Part shown: piece after piece, positions 31,783 to 35,774 of the stretch
How positions within the stretch are numbered: position 1 is the stretch's first letter
Layout of the letters: every line of letters begins with the position of its first letter
Source: Opitutales bacterium
GTDB lineage: Bacteria > Verrucomicrobiota > Verrucomicrobiia > Opitutales > UBA953
Length of the DNA: 35,774 bases
Reading direction: 5' to 3'
Assembly (NCBI GenBank): GCA_009691685.1
Contig: SIAU01000012.1
Span: 1 to 35,774, forward strand
The notes under the pieces: model-generated
The model's database searches: none
Seen by the model: the letters and a program-made list of their open reading frames with translations, nothing else
What the model was told of the DNA's origin: nothing
Position numbers and translations under genes: made by a program

Positions 31783-33855
31783 GTGTTACTCCCTAAGTTT
31801 ATTTTCACCTCCAGATTTCATTCCAAGAAGTTTTTGAATGTTTTGATCATCGGGGCTCTCGCCACTGCTGTCTTCCCGGGTTTTGCAGCGGAAACTAATG
31901 TTGTCTCTGGCGTCGCCGTGGCCACGCCCGTTCCAACATTATCGCCGAACGACAAAGTCGGTCCAGTTTCACTGCGCGATGATACCGTCGCGCAAGTTTT
32001 AGATATTCTCCAAAAATGGACCGGTAAAACGGTATTACGTCCGCAAGCGCTGCCCCCTAATTTGTATACGCTGAATTTGCCAGTGGGGGCGACGCGTGCC
32101 GAAGCTCTTTTAGCAATCGAGACATTATTAAATCTTAATGGCGTGGCCGTTATTCAACAAGGCGACCGATTTTTAAAAGTCGTTCCCAACAATGTTGCGA
32201 AGAGTGAATCGCCTTCGCTGATTATGGAAAGCACTTTGAATTTACCTTCGAGTGGACGCGTTGCCTCCAAAATTTTTGTACTCAAGCACGCTAATGGGCA
32301 GGAAGTAGTGGCCCAGATCGCGAGCATGCTGAATGCGACTCTCGCCACGCCGCCGGTTTATTTCGGACGTAACAACGCTATCTTAGTAACAGATTCAATT
32401 ATGAATCTGCAAAAAATCGAAACGCTACTCAATCAACTCGATCGCCCACAACTAGATGTGGTGGCCACCAAAATGTATAGCCTCAAACACGCTATCGCTA
32501 CCGACATTGTTAATAAACTCACCACATTACTCCGCTCACCCGCGCAAACGGCGGGCGCACCTTTTCGTTTAAGCACCGGCACGTCATTCACCGCTGATGA
32601 ACGAACCAACCGAATTATTTTATTCGGTTCTGCTGATCAACACACGTTCTTCGATAATCTTATTGAGACACTCGATGCCACGGCCGATCCCAACACCATG
32701 ACCGACGTGATTTTTTTACGTCACGCCAACGCCACTGAAGTCGCCACGCTCTTAACTCAACTTATTACCGGACAAACCAAAGCCACCACCACCGCCACCG
32801 GTGGACGCGCGGCCGCTACGGGTACGAACCGAAATTCAACCCCCGCCACTAATAATGCGGCTCCCGCAGCGGCATCCGCGAATGCATCCGCGAATGCATC
32901 CGCCACCCAAAACGGGGCGGATGAATTCAGCAGCATGACCACGGTCTTGGCCGATATCCGCAGTAACTCAATTGTAGTTTCCGGAACAAAGGATGACTTA
33001 AGATTACTCCGCCAACTCATTGATAAAGTAGACGTGGTTCTTCCGCAGGTGCGCGTGGAAGTGGTCATCGCTGAAGTTACACTAAAAGATGAAGACACCA
33101 GTGGAATTAATGCCCTCGGGCTGGATGTAAGTAGCGGAAAATTAATTGGAGTGAGCAGCACCTTTGGTGGCGGTACGCTGGCCGGAAATGGCTCCGCCTT
33201 TGCCACCTTGGCTGCAGGAAATGATCTCACCGGAATTATTGCACTGTCTACTACTCCCACTAAAACCGACACACGAATTCTCTCTGTTCCCACCATCACG
33301 ACTACTCATAATAAAGAAGCGACGATTTTTGTGGGCGAATCTCGTCCCGTGATCACCGGTACCCAATCCACTGCGGGCACTTCAGGTCTGGTGAGCAGCT
33401 CAACTGTTTCCCAGCGCGATATTGGCATACAATTAAAAGTCCTGCCACTCATCGGAAAAGATGGCTCGGTACAAATGCAGGTGACCCAACAAGTAGAAGA
33501 TATTTTAGGCCAAGTAACCTTAGATGGAAATCTTCAACCCATTATTGGTCGACGCTCCACCGACTCATTCGTCAGCGCCAAGAGCGGTGAAATTATTGTG
33601 CTCGGTGGATTGCAGCGCACGCAAAGTCTTAACGATGCTAACCGTCTTGGCCCCATCCCATTTATTGGTGATTGGCTTGGATCGTCGACCAAATCAACCA
33701 CCCGCACAGAATTGGTTATATTTATGAGACCCTATGTTTTAAATAATTCCGCAGTGGATAATTTAAATGCGATAAGTCGAATTAATGCCACCGCGATTGG
33801 GGAAGAGGTAAATAAGACTCTTAAACAATCTCCGGCTGAGCCCGTTAATAAATAA
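31783..33855 (+). CDS. gspD: Secretin of a type II secretion / type IV pilus-like system
   Basis: Forms the outer-membrane gate of the machine. About 690 aa from the GTG at 31783; a TTG at 31744 is the alternative, and no ATG is near. The signal peptide is KKFLNVLIIGALATAVFPGFAA, cut before ETN. An N0-like domain (about 60-120) is followed by three N-type ring repeats (KIFVLKHANGQEVVAQI, KMYSLKHAIATDIVNKL and VIFLRHANATEVATLLTQL). A low-complexity Thr/Ala/Asn linker leads to the secretin domain from about residue 420 (RVEVVIAEVTLKDEDTSG, SVPTITTTHNKEATIFVGE, DIGIQLKVLPLIGKDGSVQM, SFVSAKSGEIIVLGGLQR, RLGPIPFIGDWLGSS, ELVIFMRPYVL). The ATPase gene follows 4 nt later. The N0 plus three repeats favour GspD over PilQ. 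Confidence 0.9.
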   Translation: MLLPKFIFTSRFHSKKFLNVLIIGALATAVFPGFAAETNVVSGVAVATPVPTLSPNDKVGPVSLRDDTVAQVLDILQKWTGKTVLRPQALPPNLYTLNLPVGATRAEALLAIETLLNLNGVAVIQQGDRFLKVVPNNVAKSESPSLIMESTLNLPSSGRVASKIFVLKHANGQEVVAQIASMLNATLATPPVYFGRNNAILVTDSIMNLQKIETLLNQLDRPQLDVVATKMYSLKHAIATDIVNKLTTLLRSPAQTAGAPFRLSTGTSFTADERTNRIILFGSADQHTFFDNLIETLDATADPNTMTDVIFLRHANATEVATLLTQLITGQTKATTTATGGRAAATGTNRNSTPATNNAAPAAASANASANASATQNGADEFSSMTTVLADIRSNSIVVSGTKDDLRLLRQLIDKVDVVLPQVRVEVVIAEVTLKDEDTSGINALGLDVSSGKLIGVSSTFGGGTLAGNGSAFATLAAGNDLTGIIALSTTPTKTDTRILSVPTITTTHNKEATIFVGESRPVITGTQSTAGTSGLVSSSTVSQRDIGIQLKVLPLIGKDGSVQMQVTQQVEDILGQVTLDGNLQPIIGRRSTDSFVSAKSGEIIVLGGLQRTQSLNDANRLGPIPFIGDWLGSSTKSTTRTELVIFMRPYVLNNSAVDNLNAISRINATAIGEEVNKTLKQSPAEPVNK
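32872..32903 (+). repeat. 12-bp tandem repeat inside gspD
   Basis: GCATCCGCGAAT occurs at 32872-32883 and 32884-32895 and partially at 32896-32903, coding Ala-Ser-Ala-Asn units in the linker before the secretin domain. Because the unit is 12 bp, a copy change keeps the frame. Confidence 0.85.
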
Positions 33856-33859
33856 GTTT

Positions 33860-35545
33860 ATGTCGTTGGCCACTCGTCATGGATTGCCCGTGAGCCTTAC
33901 TGGCCAACTCAGTGATGCTGCACTTAGTTTAATCAACGAGACGTCACGGGAAAATCGCTTCAAGGTTTTCGCCCAACAATTAAATATTACCGAAGCTGCC
34001 TTATTAAACCAGTTAGCGCAAACTACCGGATTAACCGTTTTAGAGGAACCCGCGATTGATCCGAATGGGGTAAAAATTTTACCCGCGCGATTGGCGAGCG
34101 AAACTCAAGTGGTCCCCGTTTTAATTGCGGGTGCCGAAGAGGGTCGAATTAACTTAATTTCTCCCCTCCCGCCCGACAGCGATACGCTCGATTGGATCAG
34201 CACTTTTTCTGCCCGTCGTCCGAAATGGTTTCTCGCTCTGCCCGAACGGGTGGCTCAACTCATCAATGAAAACTACGGTGTGGGTGGCGGAAGCTTAGAC
34301 GATGAAGGCGAAGATTTACCTGCCCTGGAATCAGCCACCGCTGATGGTGAAGCTGATGCTGATGCCGCGGTGGTTCGATTTGTCACCGATGTTTTATCTC
34401 AGGCCGTGGCGGAAGGTGCGACCGACGTTCATTTTGAGCCCCAAGAGGGAAATTTAAGAATCAGATACCGCGTCGATGGAATTCTTATCCCCGTGCCGTT
34501 GCCCGATAATTTAGCCCGCTTCCAAGACGCAATTATTTCGCGTTTAAAAATTATGGCGCGGCTGAATATTTCCGAACGTCGCTTGCCCCAAGATGGACGG
34601 ATTAATTTCCGTGACGGAAAAAATGTTTTAGATATCCGCGTTTCGACGATTCCCACGATTTATGCTGAATCGGTTTCGCTGCGTTTACTCAATCAGCGAA
34701 AAGAAGCCTATGATATGAACCGCATTGGTATGTCGCTCGACGAACAAGCAATCATTCGAAAGGTTTTAGATTATCCGCACGGCATTATTTTAGTCACCGG
34801 CCCAACGGGCTCAGGTAAATCCACCACCCTGAACGCCTTCCTGAGAGAAATTAATTCTCCCGACTTACGTATCGTCACGATTGAAGATCCAATCGAGTAC
34901 GAAGTACCAGGCGCTAATCAGGTGCAAACCAAAGCAGAAATAGGACTCACGTTCGCGAATGCCTTGCGTAGTACTTTGCGCCAAGACCCTGATGTGATTA
35001 TGGTGGGAGAAATTCGCGATTTAGAAACCGCCGAAATTTCTATTCGGGCCTCATTAACGGGTCACTTAGTATTTTCTACGCTGCACACCAATGATGCACC
35101 GGGAGCGATTACCCGATTAATCGACATGGGCGTGGAGCCATTCTTAGTGGGATCAGCGGTTGAGCTCGTCATTGCCCAAAGACTCGTTCGCCGACTTTGT
35201 CCCGATTGTGCTAAAGATGTACCTGTAAGCCGCACGCGTTTATTACCCGCCTTGGAATCCTTGGGTATGGGTGAACCTGAATTAAACCAAGTCACCTCAT
35301 TGCGCGAGCCCGTGGGTTGCCGCCGTTGTCGCAACACCGGTTATCGTGGTCGCGTCGGCGTCTTCGAAATTTTCCATCCGAAGCCGCTGCACGATTTAAT
35401 TATCACGCGAGTGAGTAACCGCGATTTAACGGATCGTGCCATTGCCAATGGCATGCGTCCATTAGTCCGAGCCGGCTGGGAGAAAGTAGTGGCCGGATTA
35501 ACGACCATTGATGAGTTGGTCCGTAATTTAAGTTCTAACGAATAA
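33860..35545 (+). CDS. gspE: Secretion ATPase GspE/PilB family
   Basis: Powers pseudopilus assembly from the cytoplasmic face. The 561 residues have an N-terminal GspE/MshEN domain (about 1-130). The NTPase follows: ATDVHFEPQEGNLRIRYRVDG, Walker A GPTGSGKSTT (314-323), the Asp box IVTIEDPIEYEVPGANQVQ, Walker B LRQDPDVIMVGEIRDLETAEI and the His box FSTLHTNDAPGAITRLIDMG. The zinc-binding tetracysteine (CPDC at 447-450, CRRC at 487-490) and GRVGVFEIF follow. ATG at 33860 lies 4 nt after gspD, and gspF starts 2 nt after the stop. PilB and GspE cannot be separated by motif alone; the secretin next door suggests type II. Confidence 0.93.
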   Translation: MSLATRHGLPVSLTGQLSDAALSLINETSRENRFKVFAQQLNITEAALLNQLAQTTGLTVLEEPAIDPNGVKILPARLASETQVVPVLIAGAEEGRINLISPLPPDSDTLDWISTFSARRPKWFLALPERVAQLINENYGVGGGSLDDEGEDLPALESATADGEADADAAVVRFVTDVLSQAVAEGATDVHFEPQEGNLRIRYRVDGILIPVPLPDNLARFQDAIISRLKIMARLNISERRLPQDGRINFRDGKNVLDIRVSTIPTIYAESVSLRLLNQRKEAYDMNRIGMSLDEQAIIRKVLDYPHGIILVTGPTGSGKSTTLNAFLREINSPDLRIVTIEDPIEYEVPGANQVQTKAEIGLTFANALRSTLRQDPDVIMVGEIRDLETAEISIRASLTGHLVFSTLHTNDAPGAITRLIDMGVEPFLVGSAVELVIAQRLVRRLCPDCAKDVPVSRTRLLPALESLGMGEPELNQVTSLREPVGCRRCRNTGYRGRVGVFEIFHPKPLHDLIITRVSNRDLTDRAIANGMRPLVRAGWEKVVAGLTTIDELVRNLSSNE

Positions 35546-35547
35546 TT

Positions 35548-35774
35548 ATGGCATCTTTCACTTACACTGCTCGCGATAGTCAGGGCGCCGTGGTTGAAGG
35601 AGTGATTGAGGCACCTCATCGCCGTGATGCGTTACGTAAGTTACAAATGAAAGATTGGAAACCGCTGAAGGTCGAAGAAGTGGGGGCGGCTAAAAAAGAA
35701 AAAACCAGCGATAGAAATTCTAAAGAAAACGAACCCACGGCCGCCGAATGTTTACCGTTTCTTGAATCGATGGC
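35548..35774 (+). CDS. gspF: Inner-membrane platform protein GspF/PilC family, N-terminal part
   Basis: Only the first 75 residues are inside the window. They begin MASFTYTARDSQGAVVEGVIEA and go on to RRDALRKLQMKDWKPLKVEE, the standard N-terminal stretch of GspF/PilC proteins (YxAxDxxGxxxxGxxEA...A...L...G). A Lys/Glu-rich linker (AKKEKTSDRNSKENEPTA) then leads to LPFLESM, a position equivalent to the LxxFxRxLA start of the first T2SSF domain. The gene is 2 nt behind gspE, in the usual E-F order of type II secretion and type IV pilus operons. The rest lies beyond the edge. Confidence 0.85.
   Translation, partial: MASFTYTARDSQGAVVEGVIEAPHRRDALRKLQMKDWKPLKVEEVGAAKKEKTSDRNSKENEPTAAECLPFLESM

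Noticed and set aside
32757..33299. A 180-aa minus-strand frame inside gspD
   Set aside because: It lies antisense to the secretin domain, its composition follows the repetitive Ala/Thr linker, and no start signal is present.
1..35774. CRISPR arrays, insertion sequences, phage genes, toxin-antitoxin or retron-like systems
   Set aside because: I looked for regularly spaced repeats, transposase or integrase motifs and small paired ORFs and saw none; the tRNA is not followed by an integrase or a repeated 3' end.

Overview
The window is a densely packed bacterial chromosome segment of mostly housekeeping genes. It is Gram-negative: there is a KDO-8-phosphate synthase, a TolC-type outer-membrane channel and a type II secretion-type secretin. 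It makes menaquinone (menC, menE). The mix of large PurM, long-form HisG, agmatine deiminase pathway, stand-alone CoaC plus type III CoaX, Cys-rich FKBP and small SH3-like or GD-type envelope proteins resembles Verrucomicrobiota, perhaps the Opitutae side. That assignment is inference from protein character, not from a marker gene. Intergenic spaces are very short, and no gap exceeds 300 bases.

Layout. 1-2020: end of an efflux outer-membrane channel, a bidirectional terminator, then gnd on the minus strand. 2075-7364: coaC, queG, a membrane protein, gmk, polX and kdsA on the plus strand. 7361-9513: menC-menE on the minus strand. 9606-12743: guaB, an SH3-like membrane protein and xth. 12780-15385: a ferrous iron uptake operon (feoA, feoB, small Cys-rich membrane protein) behind a consensus -35 and a perfect Fur-like palindrome. 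15382-18172: hisG-aguB-aguA on the minus strand. 18274-24248: a lipoprotein, an AsmA-like protein, grpE, dnaJ, nadC, birA, coaX and a small membrane protein. 24245-26247: LysM protein, NUDIX hydrolase and PfkB kinase on the minus strand. 26339-28505: tRNA-Pro(UGG), purM (minus), ferredoxin and osmC. 28502-31633: four minus-strand genes (secreted orphan, SlyD-like FKBP, rmuC, unknown protein). 31783-35774: gspD-gspE-gspF of a type II secretion or type IV pilus-like machine, cut off by the window end.

Two organisational features stand out. First, most genes have no Shine-Dalgarno sequence, and many operon-leading genes have a -10-like hexamer only 5-11 nt before the start codon, which predicts leaderless or near-leaderless mRNAs. 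Second, four of five convergent protein-gene pairs overlap by exactly 4 nt through a shared palindromic stop tetranucleotide (CTAA, TTAA or CTAG), with no terminator between them. Same-strand neighbours often overlap as ATGA or GTGA. I found no CRISPR array, insertion sequence, prophage or clear defence system. The least explained genes are at 28502-28960 and 31103-31633, and the best regulatory find is the feo palindrome.
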